Origin: Tenebrio molitor | Lineage: Eukaryota; Arthropoda; Insecta; Coleoptera; Tenebrionidae | DNA: 64,000 bases | NCBI RefSeq assembly: GCF_963966145.1 | Contig: NC_091049.1 | Span: forward strand, 5,952,001-6,016,000 | Reading direction: 5' to 3' | In this document: positions 1 to 9,758 of the stretch, in pieces | Numbering within the stretch: position 1 is the stretch's first letter | How the letters are laid out: each line of letters opens with the position of its first letter | Translations under genes and position numbers: made by a program | Notes under the pieces: model-generated | Database searches by the model: none | Told to the model about the DNA's origin: nothing | The model's input: only the letters and a program-made list of their open reading frames with translations

Positions 1-530
1 ACTTGCTCTCTATTTTGTTGTCGATACCTTGCTATTACTAATGTGTCTGTCTACTTGGAATCCTGTACCTGCATATCAATGTGGCACTAATGATCGTATC
101 TAGCAATAGCAGTACGGGGTCAGAAGTAGTTAGTTTTACGTACCATCGTAGTAGGCGTTGGTGGCTTAGTTGAATGTGCCGCAAGCTTCATAACATGAGT
201 GAGACTAGTATCGCCGATAGGTAGCGCTGCTGGCGGTAGTGGAAATCTGTCTACCAGTTTGTCTAACGTTGCGAGGCTGGCGGCACATCCGGGTTTTCAA
301 CGCCAACTACGATGGTACCAGATAGAGGTAGCTCATGCTTAAGCATGATGTTGCCAAGCTTTAAAAAGAAGCCACGAACGTTGCTTTTGTTAAATGAGGA
401 GGCACGACCGAGACTTGTTGCTTCCGGTGATCTTACAGAAAGACTTGGACTTCTTTTAAGAAAAGGCAGTTGGCCAGTCTGGTCCAGCCATGTGTTAGCT
501 ACACTTCGTATCGTTCTTTGATCGCCAATT
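1..530 (-). mobile_element. pogo/Tigger-like (CENP-B type) transposase relic
   Basis: Read on the minus strand, this stretch keeps pieces of a pogo-superfamily transposase in one frame broken by stops. From about 490 down to 305 it reads PDWPTAFLKRSPSLSVRSPE, then ATSLGRASSFNKSNV and FFLKLGNI. This matches the family pattern W-x-x-x-F-x-x-R-x-P-x-L-S-x-R-x-P-E-x-T-S just after the CENP-B helix-turn-helix. Closer to base 1 it reads PVLLLLDTIIS, the usual D-N-H catalytic block with its second and third residues lost. The segment between is shortened, so the copy is dead. It runs off the left edge. The superfamily call rests on remembered motifs; subfamily is unknown. Confidence 0.6.
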
Positions 531-939
531 TTGCAGCTTGTTTTGTCATGTTCAGTGACTTAGTGCCCCTTTTAGTTTTTCTTTTGTAATACCTCAATCC
601 ACAGAATGTGAATTTACTAGCAGGTGATTTTTCTCGTCTAGCCGTCTTTGATAAGATAAACAAACTTGATCAAAACGTATGGCGTAACTTAATTATGTCA
701 CGATAACGTTAATTTGTTTAACAAATTGGGTTAGTTCTACAATTCGTTCTTGGATTTCAAATCTCACGGAACTACGGAAAAATATATGTATTTATAATTT
801 TTCGTAAAATTTACGATTACTGTAAATCTTGGACGTCTACATACGTTACTTGGCGATTCATATTTTCGAATACTCAACGACAAGTTTTGATGAAATACAC
901 GCACATTTTGTCTAATTTTCAATTTTAAGTCGGATGAAG

Positions 940-1565
940 TTAAATGATGAATTCTTCCGAACGCACAGCTGTGACAGACACATCAAAGAAAACGTCTACG
1001 CGAGATGGCGACCCGCGCTCCAATTTTTTGAGGGTGCAACTGCGATTCTTGATAAAAAAATGTGATTTTCTGCCCTCCACATCCGCACATTTTGTGAATT
1101 CACATAGGTATCCCTGGAAATGAAACCATGCTTCGTCATTGAAGAAGGATAAATCCAGAAGATCGTTGTTCATTGACTAATCCAACCAGTGACAGTAAGT
1201 CATTCTCTTTCGTAATCTGGTCTATCTTAACAGTTTTTTGAGATGTAGCGTGTGATAAATCCACTTGTTGTGAAAGTCTTCTTAAAGAAGACACATTTTC
1301 AGCAGCGCCAGAAGTTCCTTTTGTTACAGCAACATCCCAAAGACACGGCCGAGCTTCCCACACCCCTTGGCACTTGTTGGAAGTAATATTCAATTGTGGA
1401 TGTCTCGTGTTCTTCGGTGTCTTGCGTAGTCTTGATAAAGACTGATTTTTGGTAACAACCGAGAAAACAAGTGGTGAAACAAAATTTAAAAACGCAAAAG
1501 GCAGCAGAAACGAGGTTATGGTATGGCAAAACTGTCAGAGCGATCTTAGGCAACCCAAAATACAA
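940..1565 (-). mobile_element. mariner-like transposase relic (HTH plus first catalytic Asp)
   Basis: Minus-strand frames between 1393 and 940 read VSSLRRLSQQVDLSHAT and then, after frame shifts, FFNDEAWFHFQGYL. These fit the second helix-turn-helix (S-x-R-x-L-x-x-x-x-x-x-S) and the F-S-D-E-A-x-F-H-x-x-G-Y block with the first catalytic Asp of Tc1/mariner transposases of the kind common in beetles and ants. Frames change at least twice and there is no complete open frame, so this is a decayed copy. The part up to about 1565 belongs to the same unit only by position. Confidence 0.5.
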
Positions 1566-2000
1566 TACATTAAGCCAGTTCTATCTGAGCAATACGTCTT
1601 TTTCTGGTAGTCAGCTAGACGTAAAATTAAATAAATCACCAGGTATTTTAAAATATTTTAAATGTTCGACAGAGTTACGTTCTGGTAAGTACAGCAAGTA
1701 AAATAGTATCGCGCGTTCAAATGAAATCGTGGGGTGAGTAGGCGTTGGAAAAATTAAACCGTTTAGAACAGTGTAAAGTTTGAATTTCCCACCGTTTGAC
1801 ACGAATGACATTTGTTTATGTTTAATCAGGACATCATTGAACATGTTTGTTTTCAGCAAAGGGTGCCCTTAGATATTTGCTTCGAGCTTCGAGAATAGGA
1901 ATCGTTAAGTTATTCTATTGTTAATGTAAAACATTGTAAAGAAAGATTTTTTGGCTCTAAATTTTAGGTTAGCTGTCAACATACTCCAATTACCTTACTA
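1566..2000. other. AT-rich intergenic stretch, nothing recognised
   Basis: Short open frames overlap on both strands here but none has codon structure, splice context or a recognisable motif. I see no gene or clear repeat boundary. Confidence 0.4.
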
Positions 2001-2004
2001 AGTA

Positions 2005-2450
2005 GGATATAAAATGTTACTTCTGGACCAGGGCATGTGGCGTCTTAAAAAACAGGGTAGAATCTTACAAATTTAGCTGTTGTTTAAAACCCTTCAAAAA
2101 GCATTAATTTTTTTTTATTCACTCCAAAAGTACCCAGATACTCGGTATCTGTAGACTACCAAAAATTGGGCACATGAAAAAACAGGGTAGAGTCCTACAA
2201 ATTTAGTGTTTTCCCAAAAGTAAACATCCGAAAAAGATCTAAAAAACTTACAAAATGGCTTATTATTCCTGGACCAGGACATTTGGCGTTTTCAAAAAAC
2301 AAAGCACAACCCTAAAAATTTAACTGTTCTCCCCAAAAAAAAAAAAAAAACAACTGAAAAAGGCCTAAAACCCTTTTAAAAAGTATTAATTTTTATTCAC
2401 TCCAAAAGTACCCAAAGATCTATAGACCAACAAAAATTTATTTTTTCTAA
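2005..2450. repeat. degenerate tandem repeat built around CTGGACCAGGACA
   Basis: Units recur at about 2026 (CTTCTGGACCAGGGCATGTG), 2163 (TTGGGCACATGAAAAAACAG) and 2268 (CCTGGACCAGGACATTTGGC). Each is followed by AAAAAACAGGGTAGA-like and TACAAATTTAG-like words. A longer word, TTATTCACTCCAAAAGTACC, appears twice about 280 bases apart. The same core recurs at 30.55-31.05 kb between inverted ends, so this is probably a fragment of the interior of that element. Confidence 0.6.
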
Positions 2451-2732
2451 TTTTGACATATAAAGTGACAGTTTTCAAAATTAATTGACGTTTGGAAACG
2501 TCACACTTTTCGTAACTGGTTACGAAAAGTAAAATCTTTCCTAACTGGTTAGGAAAAATTTATTGTATCACCAGTTGAGACTGCCATATTTTTTGTTTTT
2601 AAGCAAAATAACCGTGCCTACTTACCTACTTGATATTTTAACACAATAATAATTTATTATTAATGAAATTCATTACTTCGTTTAACGTTTGCAGAAACTT
2701 TTTTTTTGTCAAAATTAGAAAAAATCTTGTAC

Positions 2733-2849
2733 GTAACACGTTAGGAAATGCAATTTTGTGTAACTCCTGTGATTTTGCGGGATCTCGCTGCGCTCGTCCC
2801 GCAAATATTCCACTCGTTACACAAAATAACGCATTTCCTAACTGGTTAC
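2733..2849. repeat. imperfect palindrome with CpG-rich centre
   Basis: The arms GTAACACGTTAGGAAATGC and GCATTTCCTAACTGGTTAC face each other, followed inward by TTTTGTGTAAC and GTTACACAAAA, then GCGGGA and TCCCGC. The centre reads CTCGCTGCGCTCG. Two small palindromes just upstream (2514-2570, CGTAACTGGTTACG and CCTAACTGGTTAGG) use the same outer word. No protein is encoded. It looks like a short foldback element. Confidence 0.6.
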
Positions 2850-2869
2850 ATAAATAGCTATTTCGTAAA

Positions 2870-3690
2870 TTGTTGAATTTACATTTTTCAATAAAGCGTC
2901 CGTATTCTTATTGCTCTTTGCTTCCACTTTTACTTGTGTTTTTTACTGAATCTTGGACTTTTTGTCCTACGCTGTCTGTTAATTCACATGGTGATCATTT
3001 ATGAGATCAATACTTTGATTTTGCAGTGTCCGAGTGTCAAAGTGACAAATTTGACGGTAATCAAAATTGAGGTTACTAATGCATAAAGGCAGTTTTACAT
3101 TTTTTTGATAGAAGTGACCTTGGCTGTCCGAAATTCCGTGTCCGCAACTGTACTTACATAACTATTGTATCTAAATTTATTTCTTAAAGATAAACACGCA
3201 CGTAATACGCTCGAACGTTCAGCGCTTAAATTTAATAACGAATAACACATTTCGACTTTTGAGCGTTTTAGTTAAACAAAAGACGGTCGATGGTCGAGCG
3301 TTGGTATGGTCTATAAAATTCCTTAAACAATATAAACATTTTTTTCTTCAAACGTCCGTAAATTATGATATCTAATATGTATTTATATTTCAACATTGAA
3401 GTTACAGACTGAAATAATAATGTTATTGGAGAAATTTAAATAATTTTTATTAAGATACGAATATCTCATGTAAATTTTAAAATAGCAAGAGTTATTAACT
3501 GATAAAATATGTTTTCCGCATTAAAGATATTACAGGTGATGAAACATTGAGAAAAGGGTGACAAATATTGACAAAAATGGTATCTTGATAACAATTACAT
3601 AAGTACTGTATCAATTTTTATCTACCAGAAAAGATAAATCGTCCTAATTGGATTTCGATTTTTTTAAAAGTTGTTAGTTTCCCTTACTTA
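2870..3690. other. AT-rich intergenic stretch with one stray repeat end
   Basis: No coding sequence is visible. Around 3118-3160 the word CCGAAATTCCGTGTCCG resembles the inverted ends of the MITE at 47.66-47.90 kb, so a solitary end of that family may lie here. Otherwise I see nothing. Confidence 0.35.
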
Positions 3691-3694
3691 ATTG

Positions 3695-3830
3695 AATTGA
3701 ATAGATACTGGCTTATCACCCATACCGCCCGGGTTCGATTCCCAGTTAAATCATCAGGTTTTTTCAAATCACTACCATCTTTCGGAGATGTAAAGCTGTC
3801 GATCCCGGGTCCCGGCTACTTACTTATACT
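3695..3830 (+). repeat. SINE-like fragment with tRNA B-box
   Basis: GGGTTCGATTCCC at about 3728-3741 is a good RNA polymerase III B box. It is followed by a body word CTTTCGGAGATGTAAAGC and GTCGATCCCGGGTCCCGGC, of the kind seen in tRNA-derived arthropod SINEs. I do not see a convincing A box or a foldable tRNA, so I do not call a tRNA gene. The fragment is cut on its right by the MITE that starts at 3825. Confidence 0.4.
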
Positions 3831-4222
3831 TGGGCCAACCAACAGATATAGTAATAAAAAAAAGGGGATGTGGCCTAGTTGCGTAGAACGATATACGCCG
3901 AAGCCTGTTTCACAATGAAGCAGGTTCTTTGCCATTTGTCATTCAACTAGAGAAACAAAAATCTTGAAAAAAAACTATTTTGTAATACAAATCGAAAAAC
4001 GCCGAGGAAAACAAACAAACATAAACAAGTGGTCAAACTCCCGAAGCGAGGTTAAAACGAATGAGATGCCGGATACCGTCAAGTAATTTTTGTGGATGTA
4101 CATCAGGCTTTCAAAAATTTGCGCACGTTTTGAATAAGCCAATTGGAAGCTGCTATTTAAAATACGCGGGCACTAGGGGGCGGTTTTATTACTAGGTATA
4201 TCTGTTGGTTGGCCCAAGTATA
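3825..4222. mobile_element. MITE with 26-bp terminal inverted repeats and TA ends
   Basis: The left end TATACTTGGGCCAACCAACA and the right end TGTTGGTTGGCCCAAGTATA are reverse complements that continue into GATATA and TATATC, with TA at both outer edges. The 398-bp body has no coding capacity. Structure and TA target suggest a Tc1/mariner-type non-autonomous element. Confidence 0.7.
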
Positions 4223-4324
4223 GTAGTGGTCGTTAGGTCATGTTAGCGGCGCTTGTGCGACCTGAAAACTTCTAGCACTTGGCCTTAGCCAGAAGGTATA
4301 CGATTGTTTATTTATTTTTTTTAA

Positions 4325-4725
4325 TCGAATTGAATTTTTAAATGGTACAACGGGAGTAACTTCCGGTTGTTGACGGCTTGAGATTGACAGCCGCATCATT
4401 GAGAAGTAACTTTCGACATTTCGAATTAAATTAAACATGCTGGTGAGTCTGCTCGAAAGCCTAAAAAAGGTTAATTTATGTTTAAAGCCAAAATGGGGGG
4501 CACTTGGGGTATTTCCCTTATTTAATTTTTAGATAATTGTTCTGCATTTCAAATTTAATATCTTTTTAGTCAATTTTTACTCTCATAACCTACCATTTTG
4601 GCAATATTAATGTTACGTCAGATATATGTCAAATAAACCAACAAAACATATCCGGTTGCAGTGTTGCAAACAGCCGAATAAAAAAATGTTTATAATAATA
4701 TTACCAACTCAAACAGTCCCCCTTG
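4325..4725. repeat. dispersed repeat, copy 1 (with 200-bp interruption)
   Basis: This copy and the one at 6215-6385 share AACTTCCGGTT, TGACAGCCGCA and AAGTAACT, and then AATGTTACGTCAGATAT and GTGTCAAATAAACC followed by CTCAAACAGT. In this copy about 200 bases (roughly 4405-4608) separate the two halves, while the second copy has them joined. Either an insertion occurred here or a deletion occurred there. Confidence 0.55.
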
Positions 4726-4729
4726 ATCA

Positions 4730-5885
4730 CCCCGTATTACCAGATTTTCTATTGTTGAATACAACTAACGGAATTTTTGAAACTTTTAAATGTTAAAAAG
4801 TAGTTCAAATACTTCGACGTTTCCTTGAATAATTAGTACATAGGTATTATAAAATATGAAAATACGTCGGATTCTGACTTTTTCACACTTAGTGCGAAAA
4901 GAAAGTTATTTTCGCACGAGTGCGCTAAAGTTTTGCAAACTAAGATGATATCGAAAAGTTTAATTTTTCATTCGTGAATGAGAAAAAGTAACTTGATCTA
5001 TGACTGTTTGGATTTATTGTATTGTTATTTTTATTATTACGTTCAATTTTATCTCGATAACATTTTTAAATAAAAAAGTGTACGAAAAAAAAAATGTGTT
5101 ACACAGTCGAGGACTGGTTTACAAATCTATGAGGGGCATGATGACCAACTCAATAGACCGGGACCAATGGCTTAACGTGACTTCCGAATCACTTATTAGG
5201 AAGTTGATAAAAAGTATTGGCCCTGCCAGCTTGTATGATGGCTCGTCTTTTTTTCCCTTTTATTTATATAAGCTATAACTGATGCATTCACAACAATAAT
5301 AACATATTTGAGGATATTCAAATATTATTGCTTAAATATGATGTATCTAATGCTCTATTGTAAGTATGAAAAAAAAAGAACAATTGAGGATTTATTAGTA
5401 TTCGGACATCTCACAAGTTCATCGCTTTGAAAAGTACTACAAAGATTGTTCAAAAAAACAACATTTTTTGAACGGCGATAACCAAAAAAATAATCATAAA
5501 TCTGCATCACAGGTGAGATTTGTAAAACTCACCATGAGAAGTCGCCAGATTTGCGACGGCTTTTTGAACAAAAGAAAATCAGGGTGGTTGCCCTGAGTGC
5601 CCATATCACCACCCTGAAAGGAAACGCCCGAATTTACGAAAAAAAATGGTGGGCCAGTCGGCTAAAGGCATTTAAAAATGAAATTTTAAAACCTAATTTC
5701 ATTAAAAAACAAAACAAAAAAATATAAAGAAGGTTAGGTACAATAATGCGTTTTCTTTCTTCAAGTAAAAAAAAACTTCGGCAAAAAGATTCCAACCCGG
5801 AGCGTCGACCCTTCGGCCTGGCCCACCGGCGGCGGCGCTAGAAACCCTTCAAAATTTGCCATGTTTTTTTCTAATACTAGGTCCA
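4730..5885. other. AT-rich stretch without recognised gene
   Basis: An open frame of 92 codons at 5000-5278 (plus) starts with a hydrophobic stretch, then an unremarkable polar tail. It has no splice context, promoter or recognised family, so I do not call it a gene. A small hairpin (CAGGGTGGTTGCCCTG) lies near 5580. Confidence 0.35.
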
Positions 5886-5888
5886 TGG

Positions 5889-6167
5889 TATTGGGTGATT
5901 CAAAATGATTGTGGATAAGTATGGCAACCATGTACGAAAATTTATGTGGCAGCTGTGTGGGTGGGATAGAGTTGACATTTCCTTGACAGTTCATAGTCGC
6001 GCAATTTTGAAAATTGTCAAGTCAACGTACAAATGTATAAAAAAAATTAAATGCACGCCTATGAAATGTCATACAAATGTCAACTGTCAACCCATCCACA
6101 CACTTGGCACATACATTTTCGTACATAGTTGCCAAACTTATCCACAATCATCTTGAATCACCCAATA
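5889..6167. mobile_element. 279-bp MITE with about 100-bp inverted arms
   Basis: TATTGGGTGATTCAA at the left mirrors TTGAATCACCCAATA at the right. The mirrored sequence continues through GATTGTGGATAAG/CTTATCCACAATC, CATGTACGAAAAT/ATTTTCGTACATAG and GTGTGTGGGTGGG/CCCATCCACACAC. TA sits at each end. No coding capacity. The arms are well preserved, so this is one of the younger insertions in the left part of the window. Confidence 0.8.
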
Positions 6168-6214
6168 TAAGCTGATCGAGAAGGACTGTTTAAGTTGGTA
6201 ATACTGAATTTTAT

Positions 6215-6385
6215 TTTTTAATGGTACAACTGGAGTAACTTCCGGTTACTGACTGTTCTACACTGACAGCCGCAGCATTGACAAGTAACTGCTGTTAATG
6301 TTACGTCAGATATGTGTCAAATAAACCGAATAAAAAATATTCCTTAACTGTATTGCCTACTCAAACAGTAATTCTTAATTGCCTT
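6215..6385. repeat. dispersed repeat, copy 2 (uninterrupted)
   Basis: Contains GGTACAACTGGAGTAACTTC, TGACAGCCGCAGCATTGACA and, directly joined, TTAATGTTACGTCAGATATG and CTCAAACAGT. These words flank a 200-bp interruption in the copy at 4.3-4.7 kb. Confidence 0.55.
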
Positions 6386-6928
6386 TAACATTTAATGTTA
6401 CAAAATGTTATAGGTATGTTGCACATACAAATTTCACTGTGTTGTTAACGCTTCATTTCCAGAGTTAAATTGCAACGAGTTTATCACTGCATTTATAAGT
6501 TGGTCGAAAAAAACCCACACCCCACATAGAACATTTCCTGTACCTGCTCTTTATTTTATACGGTTGGCAGCTTTGATCTTTGTCAGCAGGGGAATTCAAG
6601 TCAACCAATTTGTACATGTTTGACAGCGACTACAATTGATCAGATACAGTTACACTTCATATAGAAAAAACCACTTCAGAAATAATGTTTACACGATCTC
6701 ATTTGTGTGTTTAATATTGACACTGTGACAGCGTTCTAACCTCAATCATACTCGTATTTTCACCTTAATAACACCACACGAACACGAATTAACCCTAGGA
6801 CGGGCGGACAGTACTGAATCCTAGGTACACATATTGTTGGCAACTCTGAATTTTTTCCCCTATAAATTTTCAGTACATGGAAAACGACTCGTTCGAGCCT
6901 TCCGCGCGCGAATTAATGAAAAACTGAC

Positions 6929-7333
6929 CTTCATAACGTCGACAGTGTTGTAGCGGGAGCGGTGCCCCGGGCGCCCCTGAGCGCCCCGCAACTGGATCTC
7001 CTCGATGCAGGCGGCGAACCTCGTCTCGTCGAATGACTGCGACTTGCGCTTCTTCAGCTGGGCCCGATTGGGTTGGTTGCGGCGCGGTGGAGGCTGCGGG
7101 GTCTGGGGTGTCCGAGGCGGCGTCAGCTCCTGTTTCTTCTTCTGGCGGAGGTAGAGCTCGTTGGACTCGAGCGCGAAGCGCAGGGGGACGGTCTCCATCG
7201 ATATGGAACGCTCCCGGACGAGGCCTCGCCCGCGGATCCGCGCCCGGGGCGCGTCCTGCTCGCTCGCTTTCAGTTCGCCAGTGCTGCTGTACTTCTTCGA
7301 GGAGAAACTTTTCCAACGGCGCAGCACCGACAT
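6929..7333 (-). CDS. first coding exon of an unrecognised basic, proline-rich protein (gene continues left)
   Basis: The minus-strand frame opens at ATG 7333 (MSVLRRWKSFSSKKYSSTGE) and stays open for 135 codons to an AAG|GTCAGT donor at 6929. The 405-nt exon ends in phase 0. The product is rich in Arg, Lys, Ser and Pro: SVLRRWKSFSSKK at the N-terminus, RERSISMETVPLRFALE near residues 40-57, a PPRTPQTPQPPP stretch around residue 75-86, a LKKRKSQSFDETRF segment, then EEIQLRG. RSISM and RKSQSF are plausible basic-directed kinase or 14-3-3 sites (inference). The GC content is much higher than its flanks, as in the true exons of this window. I found no second exon down to base 1, so the rest must lie beyond a long repeat-filled intron, or the frame is longer than the gene. 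Family not recognised. Confidence 0.6.
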
Positions 7334-7981
7334 TTTCACACTTTCAACGTGTCTTGAATAAAAAATGCAGTCTGATAAGACTGATTTTCTTATCGCCCGC
7401 CACCCGATGACGGAACGTAGCCGAACTCCAGATAAGGAACTGAGCGCGCTCTCGCCTCTTCATGATTTACGACACGAAATTAGGTCTGTTCTGCTCAAAC
7501 ATCACAATTTATTTCACAAATCAAATTTCGATTGAGTTGTGCAAGCGCCCTCTGGCGAGTGGCTAAATTCACACAGCAGTCACAGCACACTTCCACAAAA
7601 ATACTCTGCAAATATTTATGCAGAATGTACAGGATAAAACTGTTTCTCGTTATCTCTGTAAGTTCGCTGATTCGCCGAATGACACAACTAACCTTGAACA
7701 TTCTGCAATTGAATTGTTACAATTTTTTTTTGGCAATGACCTTGGAGCGACTAACTTCACATCCTTTGCGGCAAGATTAAATAACGTCAAGCTAAGACGT
7801 GACTTTCTCACCTTATATGCAACGTCATTTTGACTTATTTGGACCTTTTGTGCTTTGAAAAAACTCATTTAAATCTACACGTCTTAAAAAATAAGTTCTC
7901 TACTTAAGTATATTAAAAAAAAATAATTTATTTCACACTTAAATAAATACAATGCTAGAGTTCATGCGCTAGGTGCGCCCT
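7334..7981. other. 5' region of the 7.3-kb gene and 3' region of the TMEM248-like gene
   Basis: No coding sequence is visible. A TTTATT word at about 7929 is a minus-strand AATAAA and fits the 3' end of the TMEM248-like transcript. Confidence 0.4.
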
Positions 7982-8905
7982 CTAGGTTAACCTGTAGTTC
8001 TTCCCCGGTTCTTCGTACTGGTAAAACATGGCGTAGAATAAAACAATTAAAATGCAAAACAAAAGAATGTAAGTGCACCAAACTAGGTGAACGTAAATAA
8101 TATTTCTGTCCTCCTGAAAAAAACCCAATTGTTAATTTTTGTTGAAACTGGGGTTGCAACGTACTTGACTTAAGTAACTCTCGAGTTCGTATCCGGTGTT
8201 AAGTAACAACTTCGCCAAGTTTGAGTGGGTGCAGAGGTCCGGATTTGAGTAGAGCGTTGTAACAGTAGCATTCTACAAAAAGTCGAATAAAGCTAAGACG
8301 TGACTTTGGCAGCTCTCGTCGCCAAATTTTTTTTGACAGGTGTCATACCTGCGCCGCTTTGGTGGCCTCGCAAAGGCTCACATCTGGCATGCTGATGTAT
8401 TTTGAGGGGCCCTGGAGGACCGCACAAACAGTCCCGTTGCTCTCGCCCTTCGGCATGACGAAATCCACCCTCAAGACCGCCGTCTCATCTCTGTTCGCGC
8501 ACCGCGGCAGCCACCGTCGCAGATCGTAGAAACCCCTGACTGCGCTCCCACGTTTGAAGTCGGTCAGGTTGAGGGTGATCCAGGTCGCGACGCTGGTCGG
8601 GTCGCCGGCTTGCAGTTTGAGTTCCATTTGGGCGGCGTGGTCGTCGCTGCCCGCGCACAGATCCTGGTTGCTCGCGTGCTCGGTCAGAGAGGCCCAGTTC
8701 TGCAAATTGAGGTTAGGTGGTGGGGTTCGAGGAGGCGCTCGCTCACTTGTTTCACGTCCGTGTTTGCGATTTTGTCGGTGTACTTGACGTAGAACGTCAA
8801 GCAAAAGGTCGCGACCATCATCAGGACCAGGCTGACGAGGAAGATGACCATCGGGGGGCGCGTCTTGAAGAAATCATTGCAGTTTTTCACCGATGCGAAC
8901 AACAT
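7982..8905 (-). CDS. TMEM248/TMEM219-like transmembrane protein
   Basis: Four exons join in frame: 8747-8905, 8349-8699, 8165-8272 and 7982-8113. Together they give 750 nt, 249 aa plus stop. All introns are phase 0 with GT-AG ends. The N-terminus has the family signature RPPMVIFLVSLVLMMVATF, a cytoplasmic lead followed by the first membrane helix (about residues 18-40), then KYTDKI and QNWASLTEHASNQDLC, closely resembling the human TMEM248 order. The middle is an extracellular or luminal domain with N-glycosylation sites (NLTD, NATV, NGTV) and several Cys. Exon 4 opens EDRNIIYVHLVWCTY, followed by the second membrane helix and a short tail. It is shorter than human TMEM248 (about 310 aa) because the loop is shorter. 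The family's biochemical role is poorly known. Confidence 0.8.
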
Positions 8906-9758
8906 ACTCCACTTCCATCAGATTCGTTATCAGAGATTGAGATAAGATGAGCTGATACCTGGCATAATTGAGGCTTGCGGAGTTGTGTGTGTTTGAAATT
9001 GTATGAGGATTCCTAACCTCAAAATTGTGCAATTTTAGTAATTTTCCGGGGATGTCAAATTGAGGTTACGGTAGAGGTTAGTTCGAGGTGTGGCCGTCGG
9101 CGCCACCGAGTTGGATTTTCGAGGGAAGAATAAAAACGTTTTAAACAATATACAAGCTTTATTTTATTGTGTAATGGCACCATTAATATTATGTCTAATG
9201 GAAATATGTTTAACCGTGTCAAAAAGCAACACTTATAAATATCTTACAAACTTAGTGGAATAAGATAAGAATATCAGACTAGTAAAATAAATAACCCCAA
9301 AACGCTGTATAACAGCCAACTTATTTTTGAACGAAACTGTCTACATCTTTGGTTGCGTCAAATCAGGAGCCCGTGACCTAGTACAACGCAATTCAAATTA
9401 AATTGTCGACCGTTCGAGTCTCATTTAATTTGTCCTGATTTGTACCCATACAAAACGACTTGTTCTACTCTACGGACAAAATAATCGTTTACCTCGTGGG
9501 CGTACAATTTTAGGCTTCAAGATCACAATATTATCAACATCTATATCATAAATACACTTTCATCACAAATAATAGCAAATAGATCTTTCCAATGGAGTGA
9601 TAACAACAACAAACGTAATACTAAACAGTACGGGACACAAGAGAAATCATCACCGAATTAAAAAAAGTGGCACACCATTTATAAAAATATATTTTCGCAA
9701 CTCTCATTAAAAAAACTAACAACAAAACGGGATAATACAATCAATTTAAGTTAAAAAA
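8906..9758. other. intergenic interval and USP32 3' UTR
   Basis: No coding sequence. On the minus strand an AATAAAATAAA word (TTTATTTTATT at about 9161-9171) lies about 590 bases downstream of the USP32 stop and is the best polyadenylation signal. Confidence 0.45.

Noticed and set aside
3710..3745. Possible tRNA gene around GGTTCGATTCCC
   Set aside because: Only the B box is convincing. I could not find a paired acceptor stem or A box at the right distance.
5000..5278. 92-codon hydrophobic open frame as a small membrane protein gene
   Set aside because: AT-rich composition, no homologous motif, and it lies among repeats. Chance is more likely.
7033..7410. Plus-strand open frames opposite the 7.3-kb exon
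   Set aside because: Complementary shadows of a GC-rich exon, with no family resemblance and no splice logic.
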